A stretch of 64,000 nt of DNA from Ryuthela nishihirai (lineage: Eukaryota > Arthropoda > Arachnida > Araneae > Heptathelidae), in assembly GCA_038380435.1 (NCBI GenBank), contig JAWZYU010000034.1, positions 20,749,404 through 20,813,403 on the forward strand, read 5' to 3'. The translations under genes and the position numbers were made by a program. Positions 34,251 through 47,625 of the stretch are shown piece after piece. How positions within the stretch are numbered: the stretch's first letter is position 1; each line of letters starts with the position of its first letter. The notes beneath the pieces were generated by a model. It was not told where the DNA came from. It searched no databases and saw only the letters and a list, made by a program, of their open reading frames with translations.

Positions 34251-35599
34251 TTTTATTCGAGTTGTTGGAGTAGGAAGGAGAGTTATGTTTATTCCGTTTT
34301 ATTCGTGTTGTTGGAGTAGGAAGGCGAGTTATGTTTATTCCGTTTTATTCGAGTTGGAGTAGGAAGGCGAGTTATGTTTATTCCGTTTCATTCGAGTTGT
34401 TGGAGTAGGAAGGCGAGTTATGTTTATTCCGTTTTATTTGAGTTGTTGGAGTAGGAAGGCGAGTTATGTTTATTCCGTTTTATTCGAGTTGTTGGAGTAG
34501 GAAGGCGAGTTATGTTTATTCCGTTTTATTCGAGTTGGAGTAGGAAGGAGAGTTATGTTTATTCCGTTTTATTCGAGTTGTTGGAGTAGGAAGGCGAGTT
34601 ATGTTTATTCCGTTTTATTCGTGTTGGAGTAGGAAGGCGAGTTATGTTTATTCCGTTTTATTCGAGTTGTTGGAGTAGGAAGGAGAGTTATGTTTATTCC
34701 GTTTTATTCGAGATGTTGGAGTAGGAAGGCGAGTTATGTTTATTCAGTTTTATTCGAGTTGGAGTAGGAAGGCGAGTTATGTTTATTCCGTTTCATTCGA
34801 GTTGTTGGAGTAGGAAAGCGAGTTATGTTTATTCCGTTTTATTCGAGTTGGAGTAGGAAGGCGAGTTATGTTTATTCCGTTTTATTCGAGTTGTTGGAGT
34901 AGGAAGGCGAGTTATGTTTATTCCGTTTTATTCGAGTTGGAGTAGGAAGGCGAGTTATGTTTATTCCGTTTTATTCGAGTTGTTGGAGTAGGAAGGCGAG
35001 TTATGTTTATTCCGTTTTATTCGAGTTGGAGTAGGAAGGCGAGTTATGTTTATTCCGTTTTATTCGAGTTGTTGGAGTAGGAAGGCGAGTTATGTTTATT
35101 CCGTTTTATTCGAGTTGGAGTAGGAAGGCGAGTTATGTTTATTCCGTTTTATTCGTGTTGGAGTAGGAAGGCGAGTTATATTTATTCCGTTTTATTCGAG
35201 TTGGAGTAGGAAGGCGAGTTATGTTTATTCCGTTTTATTCGAGTTGTTGGAGTAGGAAGGCGAGTTATGTTTATTCCGTTTTATTCGAGTTGGAGTAGGA
35301 AGGCGAGTTATGTTTATTCCGTTTTATTCGTGTTGGAGTAGGAAGGCGAGTTATGTTTATTCCGTTTTATTCGAGTTGTTGGAGTAGGAAAGCGAGTTAT
35401 GTTTATTCCGTTTTATTCGAGTTGTTGGAGTAGGAAGGCGAGTTATGTTTATTCCGTTTTATTCGTGTTGGAGTAGGAAGGCGAGTTATGTTTATTCCGT
35501 TTTATTCGAGTTGTTGGAGTAGGAAGGCGAGTTATGTTTATTCCGTTTTATTCGAGTTGTTGGAGTAGGAAGGCGAGTTATGTTTATTCCGTTTTATTC

Positions 35600-38500
35600 G
35601 AGTTGTTGGAGTAGGAAGGCAAGTTATGTTTATTCCTGTTTTATTCGAGTTGTTGGAGTAGGAAGGCGAGTTATGTTTATTCCGTTTTATTCGAGTTGTT
35701 GGAGTAGGAAGGCGAGTTATGTTTATTCCGTTTTATTCGAGTTGGAGTAGGAAGGCGAGTTATGTTTATTCTCTTTTATTCGAGTTGTTGGAGTAGGAAG
35801 GCGAGTTATGTTTATTCCCTTTTATTCGAGTTGTTGGAGTAGGAAGGCGAGTTATGTTTATTCCGTTTTATTCGAGTTGTTGGAGTAGGAAGGCGAGTTA
35901 TGTTTATTCCGTTTTACTCGAGTTGTTGGAGCAGGAAGGCGAGTTATGTTTATTCCGTTTTATTCGAGTTGTTGGAGTAGGAAGGAGAGTTATGTTTATT
36001 CTCTTTTATTCGAGTTGTTGGAGTAGGAAGGCGAGTTATGTTTATTCTCTTTTATTCGAGTTGTTGGAGTAGGAAGGCGAGTTATGTTTATTCCGTTTTA
36101 TTCGAGTTGTTGGAGTAGGAAGGCGAGTTATGTTTATTCCGTTTTATTCGAGTTGTTGGAGCAGGAAGGCGAGTTATGTTTTTTCCGTTTTATTCGAGTT
36201 GTTGGAGTAGGAAGGAGAGTTATGTTTATTCCGTTTTATTCGAGTTGTTGGAGTAGGAAGGCGAGTTATGTTTATTCCGTTTTATTCGAGTTGTTGGAGT
36301 AGGAAGGAGAGTTATGTTTATTCCGTTTTATTCGAGTTGTTGGAGTAGGAAGGCGAGTTATGTTTATTCCGTTTTATTCGTGTTGGAGTAGGAAGGCGAG
36401 TTATGTTTATTCCGTTTTATTCGAGTTGTTGGAGTAGGAAGGCGAGTTATGTTTATTCCGTTTTATTCGAGTTGGAGTAGGAAGGAGAGTTATGTTTATT
36501 CCGTTTTATTCGAGTTGTTGGAGTAGGAAGGCGAGTTATGTTTATTCCGTTTTATTCGAGTTGGAGTAGGAAGGCGAGTTATGTTTATTCCGTTTTATTC
36601 GAGTTGTTGGAGTAGGAAGGCGAGTTATGTTTATTCCGTTTTATTCGAGTTGGAGTAGGAAGGCGAGTTATGTTTATTCCGTTTTATTCGTGTTGGAGTA
36701 GGAAGGCGAGTTATGTTTATTCCGTTTTATTCGAGTTGTTGGAGTAGGAAAGCGAGTTATGTTTATTCCGTTTTATTCGAGTTGTTGGAGTAGGAAGGCG
36801 AGTTATGTTTATTCCGTTTTATTCGTGTTGGAGTAGGAAGGCGAGTTATGTTTATTCCGTTTTATTCGAGTTGTTGGAGTAGGAAGGCGAGTTATGTTTA
36901 TTCCGTTTTATTCGAGTTGTTGGAGTAGGAAGGCGAGTTATGTTTATTCCGTTTTATTCGAGTTGTTGGAGTAGGAAGGCGAGTTATGTTTATTCCTGTT
37001 TTATTCGAGTTGTTGGAGTAGGAAGGCGAGTTATGTTTATTCCGTTTTATTCGAGTTGTTGGAGTAGGAAGGCGAGTTATGTTTATTCCGTTTTATTCGA
37101 GTTGGAGTAGGAAGGCGAGTTATGTTTATTCTCTTTTATTCGAGTTGTTGGAGTAGGAAGGCGAGTTATGTTTATTCCCTTTTATTCGAGTTGTTGGAGT
37201 AGGAAGGCGAGTTATGTTTATTCCGTTTTATTCGAGTTGTTGGAGTAGGAAGGCGAGTTATGTTTATTCCGTTTTATTCGAGTTGTTGGAGCAGGAAGGC
37301 GAGTTATGTTTATTCCGTTTTATTCGAGTTGTTGGAGTAGGAAGGAGAGTTATGTTTATTCTCTTTTATTCGAGTTGTTGGAGTAGGAAGGCGAGTTATG
37401 TTTATTCTCTTTTATTCGAGTTGTTGGAGTAGGAAGGCGAGTTATGTTTATTCCGTTTTATTCGAGTTGTTGGAGTAGGAAGGCGAGTTATGTTTATTCC
37501 GTTTTATTCGAGTTGTTGGAGCAGGAAGGCGAGTTATGTTTTTTCCGTTTTATTCGAGTTGTTGGAGTAGGAAGGAGAGTTATGTTTATTCCTTTTTATT
37601 CGAGTTGTTGGAGTAGGAAGGCGAGTTATGTTTATTCCGTTTTATTCGAGTTGTTGGAGTAGGAAGGAGAGTTATGTTTATTCCGTTTTATTCGAGTTGT
37701 TGGAGTAGGAAGGCGAGTTATGTTTATTCCGTTTTATTCGTGTTGGAGTAGGAAGGCGAGTTATGTTTATTCCGTTTTATTCGAGTTGTTGGAGTAGGAA
37801 GGCGAGTTATGTTTATTCCGTTTTATTCGAGTTGTTGGAGTAGGAAGGCGAGTTATGTTTATTCCGTTTTATTCGAGTTGTTGGAGTAGGAAGGCGAGTT
37901 ATGTTTATTCCTGTTTTATTCGAGTTGTTGGAGTAGGAAGGCGAGTTATGTTTATTCCGTTTTATTCGAGTTGTTGGAGTAGGAAGGCGAGTTATGTTTA
38001 TTCCGTTTTATTCGAGTTGGAGTAGGAAGGCGAGTTATGTTTATTCTCTTTTATTCGAGTTGTTGGAGTAGGAAGGCGAGTTATGTTTATTCCCTTTTAT
38101 TCGAGTTGTTGGAGTAGGAAGGCGAGTTATGTTTATTCCGTTTTATTCGAGTTGTTGGAGTAGGAAGGCGAGTTATGTTTATTCCGTTTTATTCGAGTTG
38201 TTGGAGCAGGAAGGCGAGTTATGTTTATTCCGTTTTATTCGAGTTGTTGGAGTAGGAAGGAGAGTTATGTTTATTCTCTTTTATTCGAGTTGTTGGAGTA
38301 GGAAGGCGAGTTATGTTTATTCTCTTTTATTCGAGTTGTTGGAGTAGGAAGGCGAGTTATGTTTATTCCGTTTTATTCGAGTTGTTGGAGTAGGAAGGCG
38401 AGTTATGTTTATTCCGTTTTATTCGAGTTGTTGGAGCAGGAAGGCGAGTTATGTTTTTTCCGTTTTATTCGAGTTGTTGGAGTAGGAAGGAGAGTTATGT

Positions 38501-41500
38501 TTATTCCGTTTTATTCGAGTTGTTGGAGTAGGAAGGCGAGTTATGTTTATTCCGTTTTATTCGAGTTGTTGGAGTAGGAAGGAGAGTTATGTTTATTCCG
38601 TTTTATTCGAGTTGTTGGAGTAGGAAGGCGAGTTATGTTTATTCCGTTTTATTCGTGTTGGAGTAGGAAGGCGAGTTATGTTTATTCCGTTTTATTCGAG
38701 TTGTTGGAGTAGGAAGGCGAGTTATGTTTATTCCGTTTTATTCGAGTTGTTGGAGTAGGAAGGCGAGTTATGTTTATTCCGTTTTATTCGAGTTGTTGGA
38801 GTAGGAAGGCGAGTTATGTTTATTCCTGTTTTATTCGAGTTGTTGGAGTAGGAAGGCGAGTTATGTTTATTCCGTTTTATTCGAGTTGTTGGAGTAGGAA
38901 GGCGAGTTATGTTTATTCCGTTTTATTCGAGTTGGAGTAGGAAGGCGAGTTATGTTTATTCTCTTTTATTCGAGTTGTTGGAGTAGGAAGGCGAGTTATG
39001 TTTATTCCCTTTTATTCGAGTTGTTGGAGTAGGAAGGCGAGTTATGTTTATTCCGTTTTATTCGAGTTGTTGGAGTAGGAAGGCGAGTTATGTTTATTCC
39101 GTTTTATTCGAGTTGTTGGAGCAGGAAGGCGAGTTATGTTTATTCCGTTTTATTCGAGTTGTTGGAGTAGGAAGGAGAGTTATGTTTATTCTCTTTTATT
39201 CGAGTTGTTGGAGTAGGAAGGCGAGTTATGTTTATTCTCTTTTATTCGAGTTGTTGGAGTAGGAAGGCGAGTTATGTTTATTCCGTTTTATTCGAGTTGT
39301 TGGAGTAGGAAGGCGAGTTATGTTTATTCCGTTTTATTCGAGTTGTTGGAGCAGGAAGGCGAGTTATGTTTTTTCCGTTTTATTCGAGTTGTTGGAGTAG
39401 GAAGGAGAGTTATGTTTATTCCGTTTTATTCGAGTTGTTGGAGTAGGAAGGCGAGTTATGTTTATTCCGTTTTATTCGAGTTGTTGGAGTAGGAAGGAGA
39501 GTTATGTTTATTCCGTTTTGTTCGAGTTGTTGGAGTAGGAAGGAGAGTTATGTTTATTCCGTTTTATTCGAGTTGTTGGAGCAGGAAGGCGAGTTATGTT
39601 TATTCCGTTTTATTCGAGTTGTTGGAGTAGGAAGGAGAGTTACGTTTATTCCGTTTTATTCGAGTTGTTGGAGTAGGAAGGAGAGTTATGTTTATTCCGT
39701 TTTATTCGAGTTGTTGGAGCAGGAAGGCGAGTTATGTTTTTTCCGTTTTATTCGAGTTGTTGGAGTAGGAAGGCGAGTTATGTTTATTCCGTTTTATTCG
39801 AGTTGTTGGAGTAGGAAGGAGAGTTATGTTTATTCCGTTTTATTCGAGTTGTTGGAGTAGGAAGGCGAGTTATGTTTATTCCGTTTTATTCGAGTTGTTG
39901 GAGTAGGAAGGCGAGTTATGTTTATTCCGTTTTATTCGAGTTGTTGGAGTAGGAAGGCGAGTTATGTTTATTCCGTTTTATTCGAGTTGGAGTAGGAAGG
40001 CGAGTTATGTTTATTCCGTTTTATTCGTGTTGGAGTAGGAAGGCGAGTTATGTTTATTCCGTTTTATTCGAGTTGTTGGAGTAGGAAAGCGAGTTATGTT
40101 TATTCCGTTTTATTCGAGTTGTTGGAGTAGGAAGGCGAGTTATGTTTATTCCGTTTTATTCGTGTTGGAGTAGGAAGGCGAGTTATGTTTATTCCGTTTT
40201 ATTCGAGTTGTTGGAGTAGGAAGGCGAGTTATGTTTATTCCGTTTTATTCGAGTTGTTGGAGTAGGAAGGCGAGTTATGTTTATTCCGTTTTATTCGAGT
40301 TGTTGGAGTAGGAAGGCGAGTTATGTTTATTCCTGTTTTATTCGAGTTGTTGGAGTAGGAAGGCGAGTTATGTTTATTCCGTTTTATTCGAGTTGTTGGA
40401 GTAGGAAGGCGAGTTATGTTTATTCCGTTTTATTCGAGTTGGAGTAGGAAGGCGAGTTATGTTTATTCTCTTTTATTCGAGTTGTTGGAGTAGGAAGGCG
40501 AGTTATGTTTATTCCCTTTTATTCGAGTTGTTGGAGTAGGAAGGCGAGTTATGTTTATTCCGTTTTATTCGAGTTGTTGGAGTAGGAAGGCGAGTTATGT
40601 TTATTCCGTTTTATTCGAGTTGTTGGAGCAGGAAGGCGAGTTATGTTTATTCCGTTTTATTCGAGTTGTTGGAGTAGGAAGGAGAGTTATGTTTATTCTC
40701 TTTTATTCGAGTTGTTGGAGTAGGAAGGCGAGTTATGTTTATTCTCTTTTATTCGAGTTGTTGGAGTAGGAAGGCGAGTTATGTTTATTCCGTTTTATTC
40801 GAGTTGTTGGAGTAGGAAGGCGAGTTATGTTTATTCCGTTTTATTCGAGTTGTTGGAGCAGGAAGGCGAGTTATGTTTTTTCCGTTTTATTCGAGTTGTT
40901 GGAGTAGGAAGGAGAGTTATGTTTATTCCGTTTTATTCGAGTTGTTGGAGTAGGAAGGCGAGTTATGTTTATTCCGTTTTATTCGAGTTGTTGGAGTAGG
41001 AAGGAGAGTTATGTTTATTCCGTTTTATTCGAGTTGTTGGAGTAGGAAGGCGAGTTATGTTTATTCCGTTTTATTCGTGTTGGAGTAGGAAGGCGAGTTA
41101 TGTTTATTCCGTTTTATTCGAGTTGTTGGAGTAGGAAGGCGAGTTATGTTTATTCCGTTTTATTCGAGTTGTTGGAGTAGGAAGGCGAGTTATGTTTATT
41201 CCGTTTTATTCGAGTTGTTGGAGTAGGAAGGCGAGTTATGTTTATTCCTGTTTTATTCGAGTTGTTGGAGTAGGAAGGCGAGTTATGTTTATTCCGTTTT
41301 ATTCGAGTTGTTGGAGTAGGAAGGCGAGTTATGTTTATTCCGTTTTATTCGAGTTGGAGTAGGAAGGCGAGTTATGTTTATTCTCTTTTATTCGAGTTGT
41401 TGGAGTAGGAAGGCGAGTTATGTTTATTCCCTTTTATTCGAGTTGTTGGAGTAGGAAGGCGAGTTATGTTTATTCCGTTTTATTCGAGTTGTTGGAGTAG

Positions 41501-44500
41501 GAAGGCGAGTTATGTTTATTCCGTTTTATTCGTGTTGGAGTAGGAAGGCGAGTTATGTTTATTCCGTTTTATTCGAGTTGTTGGAGTAGGAAGGCGAGTT
41601 ATGTTTATTCCGTTTTATTCGAGTTGTTGGAGTAGGAAGGCGAGTTATGTTTATTCCTGTTTTATTCGAGTTGTTGGAGTAGGAAGGCGAGTTATGTTTA
41701 TTCCGTTTTATTCGAGTTGTTGGAGTAGGAAGGCGAGTTATGTTTATTCCGTTTTATTCGAGTTGGAGTAGGAAGGCGAGTTATGTTTATTCTCTTTTAT
41801 TCGAGTTGTTGGAGTAGGAAGGCGAGTTATGTTTATTCCCTTTTATTCGAGTTGTTGGAGTAGGAAGGCGAGTTATGTTTATTCCGTTTTATTCGAGTTG
41901 TTGGAGTAGGAAGGCGAGTTATGTTTATTCCGTTTTATTCGAGTTGTTGGAGCAGGAAGGCGAGTTATGTTTATTCCGTTTTATTCGAGTTGTTGGAGTA
42001 GGAAGGAGAGTTATGTTTATTCTCTTTTATTCGAGTTGTTGGAGTAGGAAGGCGAGTTATGTTTATTCTCTTTTATTCGAGTTGTTGGAGTAGGAAGGCG
42101 AGTTATGTTTATTCCGTTTTATTCGAGTTGTTGGAGTAGGAAGGCGAGTTATGTTTATTCCGTTTTATTCGAGTTGTTGGAGCAGGAAGGCGAGTTATGT
42201 TTTTTCCGTTTTATTCGAGTTGTTGGAGTAGGAAGGAGAGTTATGTTTATTCCGTTTTATTCGAGTTGTTGGAGTAGGAAGGCGAGTTATGTTTATTTCG
42301 TTTTATTCGAGTTGTTGGAGTAGGAAGGAGAGTTATGTTTATTCCGTTTTATTCGAGTTGTTGGAGTAGGAAGGCGAGTTATGTTTATTCCGTTTTATTC
42401 GTGTTGGAGTAGGAAGGCGAGTTATGTTTATTCCGTTTTATTCGAGTTGTTGGAGTAGGAAGGCGAGTTATGTTTATTCCGTTTTATTCGAGTTGTTGGA
42501 GTAGGAAGGCGAGTTATGTTTATTCCGTTTTATTCGAGTTGTTGGAGTAGGAAGGCGAGTTATGTTTATTCCTGTTTTATTCGAGTTGTTGGAGTAGGAA
42601 GGCGAGTTATGTTTATTCCGTTTTATTCGAGTTTTTGGAGTAGGAAGGCGAGTTATGTTTATTCCGTTTTATTCGAGTTGGAGTAGGAAGGCGAGTTATG
42701 TTTATTCTCTTTTATTCGAGTTGTTGGAGTAGGAAGGCGAGTTATGTTTATTCCCTTTTATTCGAGTTGTTGGAGTAGGAAGGCGAGTTATGTTTATTCC
42801 GTTTTATTCGAGTTGTTGGAGTAGGAAGGCGAGTTATGTTTATTCCGTTTTATTCGAGTTGTTGGAGCAGGAAGGCGAGTTATGTTTATTCCGTTTTATT
42901 CGAGTTGTTGGAGTAGGAAGGAGAGTTATGTTTATTCTCTTTTATTCGAGTTGTTGGAGTAGGAAGGCGAGTTATGTTTATTCTCTTTTATTCGAGTTGT
43001 TGGAGTAGGAAGGCGAGTTATGTTTATTCCGTTTTATTCGAGTTGTTGGAGTAGGAAGGCGAGTTATGTTTATTCCGTTTTATTCGAGTTGTTGGAGCAG
43101 GAAGGCGAGTTATGTTTTTTCCGTTTTATTCGAGTTGTTGGAGTAGGAAGGAGAGTTATGTTTATTCCGTTTTATTCGAGTTGTTGGAGTAGGAAGGCGA
43201 GTTATGTTTATTCCGTTTTATTCGAGTTGTTGGAGTAGGAAGGAGAGTTATGTTTATTCCGTTTTGTTCGAGTTGTTGGAGTAGGAAGGAGAGTTATGTT
43301 TATTCCGTTTTATTCGAGTTGTTGGAGCAGGAAGGCGAGTTATGTTTATTCCGTTTTATTCGAGTTGTTGGAGTAGGAAGGAGAGTTACGTTTATTCCGT
43401 TTTATTCGAGTTGTTGGAGTAGGAAGGAGAGTTATGTTTATTCCGTTTTATTCGAGTTGTTGGAGCAGGAAGGCGAGTTATGTTTATTCCGTTTTATTCG
43501 AGTTGGTGGAGTAGGAAGGAGAGTTATGTTTATTCCGTTTTATTCGAGTTGTTGGAGTAGGAAGGAGAGTTATGTTTATTCCGTTTTATTCGAATTGTTG
43601 GAGTAGGAAGGAGAGTTATGTTTATTCCGTTTTATTCGAGTTGTTGGAGCAGGAAGGCGAGTTATGTTTATTCCGTTTTATTCGAGTTGTTGGAGTAGGA
43701 AGGAGAGTTACGTTTATTCCGTTTTATTCGAGTTGTTGGAGTAGGAAGGAGAGTTATGTTTATTCCGTTTTATTCGAGTTGTTGGAGCAGGAAGGCGAGT
43801 TATGTTTATTCCGTTTTATTCGAGTTGGTGGAGTAGGAAGGAGAGTTATGTTTATTCCGTTTTATTCGAGTTGTTGGAGTAGGAAGGAGAGTTATGTTTA
43901 TTCCGTTTTATTCGAGTTGTTGGAGTAGGAAGGCGAGTTATGTTTATTCCGTTTTATTCGAGTTGTTGGAGCAGGAAGGCGAGTTATGTTTTTTCCGTTT
44001 TATTCGAGTTGTTGGAGTAGGAAGGAGAGTTATGTTTATTCCGTTTTATTCGAGTTGTTGGAGTAGGAAGGCGAGTTATGTTTATTTCGTTTTATTCGAG
44101 TTGTTGGAGTAGGAAGGAGAGTTATGTTTATTCCGTTTTATTCGAGTTGTTGGAGTAGGAAGGCGAGTTATGTTTATTCCGTTTTATTCGTGTTGGAGTA
44201 GGAAGGCGAGTTATGTTTATTCCGTTTTATTCGAGTTGTTGGAGTAGGAAGGCGAGTTATGTTTATTCCGTTTTATTCGAGTTGTTGGAGTAGGAAGGCG
44301 AGTTATGTTTATTCCGTTTTATTCGAGTTGTTGGAGTAGGAAGGCGAGTTATGTTTATTCCTGTTTTATTCGAGTTGTTGGAGTAGGAAGGCGAGTTATG
44401 TTTATTCCGTTTTATTCGAGTTGTTGGAGTAGGAAGGCGAGTTATGTTTATTCCGTTTTATTCGAGTTGGAGTAGGAAGGCGAGTTATGTTTATTCTCTT

Positions 44501-45735
44501 TTATTCGAGTTGTTGGAGTAGGAAGGCGAGTTATGTTTATTCCCTTTTATTCGAGTTGTTGGAGTAGGAAGGCGAGTTATGTTTATTCCGTTTTATTCGA
44601 GTTGTTGGAGTAGGAAGGCGAGTTATGTTTATTCCGTTTTATTCGAGTTGTTGGAGCAGGAAGGCGAGTTATGTTTATTCCGTTTTATTCGAGTTGTTGG
44701 AGTAGGAAGGAGAGTTATGTTTATTCTCTTTTATTCGAGTTGTTGGAGTAGGAAGGCGAGTTATGTTTATTCTCTTTTATTCGAGTTGTTGGAGTAGGAA
44801 GGCGAGTTATGTTTATTCCGTTTTATTCGAGTTGTTGGAGTAGGAAGGCGAGTTATGTTTATTCCGTTTTATTCGAGTTGTTGGAGCAGGAAGGCGAGTT
44901 ATGTTTTTTCCGTTTTATTCGAGTTGTTGGAGTAGGAAGGAGAGTTATGTTTATTCCGTTTTATTCGAGTTGTTGGAGTAGGAAGGCGAGTTATGTTTAT
45001 TCCGTTTTATTCGAGTTGTTGGAGTAGGAAGGAGAGTTATGTTTATTCCGTTTTGTTCGAGTTGTTGGAGTAGGAAGGAGAGTTATGTTTATTCCGTTTT
45101 ATTCGAGTTGTTGGAGCAGGAAGGCGAGTTATGTTTATTCCGTTTTATTCGAGTTGTTGGAGTAGGAAGGAGAGTTACGTTTATTCCGTTTTATTCGAGT
45201 TGTTGGAGTAGGAAGGAGAGTTATGTTTATTCCGTTTTATTCGAGTTGTTGGAGCAGGAAGGCGAGTTATGTTTATTCCGTTTTATTCGAGTTGGTGGAG
45301 TAGGAAGGAGAGTTATGTTTATTCCGTTTTATTCGAGTTGTTGGAGTAGGAAGGAGAGTTATGTTTATTCCGTTTTATTCGAATTGTTGGAGTAGGAAGG
45401 AGAGTTATGTTTATTCCGTTTTATTCGAGTTGTTGGAGCAGGAAGGCGAGTTATGTTTATTCCGTTTTATTCGAGTTGTTGGAGTAGGAAGGAGAGTTAC
45501 GTTTATTCCGTTTTATTCGAGTTGTTGGAGTAGGAAGGAGAGTTATGTTTATTCCGTTTTATTCGAGTTGTTGGAGCAGGAAGGCGAGTTATGTTTATTC
45601 CGTTTTATTCGAGTTGGTGGAGTAGGAAGGAGAGTTATGTTTATTCCGTTTTATTCGAGTTGTTGGAGTAGGAAGGAGAGTTATGTTTATTCCGTTTTAT
45701 TCGAGTTGTTGGAGTAGGAAGGCGAGTTATGTTTA
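35600..45735 (+). repeat. Right-half higher-order repeat, 915-bp unit with 1,789- and 322-bp duplications
   Basis: The variant tattcctgtttt recurs near 35633, 36991, 37909, 38823, 40330, 41246, 41656, 42570 and 44359; steps are mostly about 915 bp, with longer or partial steps. A 1,789-bp duplication joins about 42.1-43.9 kb to 43.9-45.7 kb: the rare tttatttcgt is at 42294 and 44083. One difference is T at 42634 versus G at 44423. Within each, a 322-bp (7-monomer) block is doubled. Confidence 0.85.
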
Positions 45736-46464
45736 CTGATACAGACAGGATGTTTTTTGAAATGGTTTAGTATGAAAGTTAATTTAACAAAGGTGGAAAT
45801 AAGAAATTCAAAAGAGGGCGAAAGTGGCACCATTTGGTTCAAAGAATTTTATCTCTTCCGTTAAATGAAGGAAATAATTCATCAGGTCTTATCAATTGCA
45901 AGTATTGCAAGAAGCGTGCAGACAGAGATCAATCTCGACTCACCCCTTGACAACCTAGCGATAAGAACTGTGCCACGCGGATGCGAACTTAAAATTTGTA
46001 GATATTAAAATGCGAATTATTAATCAGAGACGTGTGATATCGCTTTTGGAATAATAAAACTTTTTAATATGTTACAATTTAGTTCTGAGAGAAGAATATC
46101 CAAATAAATAACGCTGATAATTATTTTTACAGAGCAAACAGTGCAATTCCCAGGGGATAAAATATTTATAACTGCTACATTTAACACTGAGATAATAAAT
46201 GCTTTTGGCATCCGACAACAAAACGTGTTCCACAGGAGACCTAAGACGGATGTGTGATGAAGAGAGAAAATAATTTCAACGGAAAGTTAATTCCAACTGA
46301 AATGCACGACCAATAATCATACAGAACGAAGAGGTAAACTTTAAATGTTTATTTCTTGTTCTGGTAGGACTTTCCACAGATTGTTGAAATAATGTTTTTT
46401 GGTAGCGAGGACCATCAATAAATCGTGGTTCTGTGGACAACGATTCTTCTTTTCATTTTCTGCG
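45736..46464. other. Mixed spacer after the satellite
   Basis: No gene recognised; the 63-codon minus frame at 46020-46211 has no supporting context. A segment near 45792-45828 (ggaaataagaaattcaaaag, then gcgaaagtggca) resembles one near 47205-47240, suggesting an old dispersed repeat. Confidence 0.5.
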
Positions 46465-46861
46465 AGTTGGGTTGTTGTTTGGTTTGTTTTAACTCTGAGC
46501 GGCACTTTTTTGCACACCATGGGCTAAATGGCCAGGTCACATGGACCCCGAAGGCTCAGAGAAGGTTGGGGGAGGGGACCCACTGGAAGAGATGTTGGGA
46601 GACAGATGGTAGCCTCCCGTCAAGGCCATCCAGCGTGTTCTTTAACGTGCACAGAGTATGGCTCTCCCTTACACGGGGCCACGGCTTAACGTCCCATCCG
46701 ACGGACGGCGGCCTTTCCAAGCCCATCAGTGTCCCCTACTGACCGTGGGCAGGGCGGGGAATTTTGCGGAGATAAATCTCAACGCTGACCAAGCTGGGAC
46801 TCGAACCTGGGAACTACAGATTACGAGCCTGGCGCGATACCGACTGAGCCACCCCCGCCCC
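46465..46861 (-). mobile_element. SINE family B, monomeric copy with TSD
   Basis: One tail unit, body and head in reverse, flanked by the 11-bp duplication cattttctgcg at 46454-46464 and 46862-46872. Confirms a basic element length near 397 bp. Confidence 0.93.
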
Positions 46862-47468
46862 CATTTTCTGCGGGACAGTCTTTTTAATCATTTACTGCGG
46901 GATAGTCCTTCTTCTAGAATAATACAACAACAGCCACCGGCAGAATGTGGGACTTTTTGAAAACAGTTATTTTATCAGCACTGATTACTGCGCTGTCTAC
47001 CTATGAAACGTGATTGATAACGTGCGTGAAAGATATAAATATATTTCTTGGACTCTTTGACGCAGATTGGGAAAGTATATCCATATATACTGATAATTAT
47101 TATTATACAGAGTAAGAACCCCCGCTTTATATTACAAAATACATAACACAGGACTTTGCTAAAACCGTTTACGATGTTATATGGACGTTAATGATACGAA
47201 GGAGGAAATAAAAATACGAAAAAGGGGTGAAAGTGGCAAGTAGGAGGATAATGGGGGTTCTAACTCAGAGGCGAGTCAATGTTAATCCTATGCCACCCAT
47301 CACCAGGTGTTCTAAAGAGGGTCTCTTATGTCACCCATACATGTCACCAATCCATTATTTCCCCTCAATATTTTTTCAAAATTACAAATAATTTGTTTCT
47401 AAAACAGAGTTTTTTTTATTCACTGTTTTCTTTTATTAAATTTTACCCAATAACATTTTTCTTTTCAT
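46862..47468. other. Spacer with one copy of a dispersed direct repeat
   Basis: 46863-46918 (ttctgcgggacagtcttttt ... tagtccttcttctag) recurs with changes at about 47637-47692. Otherwise AT-rich, with a 63-codon frame (47279-47470) lacking any recognisable feature. Confidence 0.55.
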
Positions 47469-47625
47469 AAGGGACCTGGGATCGAGCCCCACATTAGGCA
47501 TGGATGTGTGTGTGTCGTTTTTCTGCCGAGGTCCTGCCATCCTCTCAGATCTCCTACTGTGGCATATAAACTGACAGGCTCCTGTCAGACCTCTGTGGCA
47601 AGCAGCTGCTTCAGGGGGTATTTAT
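47469..47625 (+). mobile_element. SINE family A, 5'-truncated
   Basis: Begins at the B-box region (gggacctgggatcgagcccc), lacks the head 5' half, and ends gcagctgcttcagggggtat. It sits between the two direct-repeat copies described for this spacer. Confidence 0.85.

Larger units (their letters stand above)
20561..45735 (+). repeat. 46-bp satellite array, about 25.2 kb, all head-to-tail
   Basis: The monomer starts gagttatgtttattccgttt and continues tattcgagttgttggagtag, gaaggc. Length variants include 43 bp (gagttggag, losing gtt) and 45 bp (ggatagg). Point variants mark higher-order units. I count roughly 550 monomers. The monomer holds 14 G, 4 C, 19 T and 9 A on this strand, and no inverted monomer was seen. 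Frames of 72-118 codons appear only where gagtagg becomes gagcagg and similar changes remove stops; they are not genes. Whether this is centromeric, heterochromatic or interstitial cannot be told from sequence. Confidence 0.97.

Noticed and set aside
35854..45717. 72- and 118-codon frames in the 46-bp satellite
   Set aside because: They exist only where monomer variants remove a TAG and simply translate the repeat in its three frames. No start context or domain.
20561..45735. CRISPR-like array
   Set aside because: Units are contiguous tandem repeats without unique spacers, in a eukaryotic setting.
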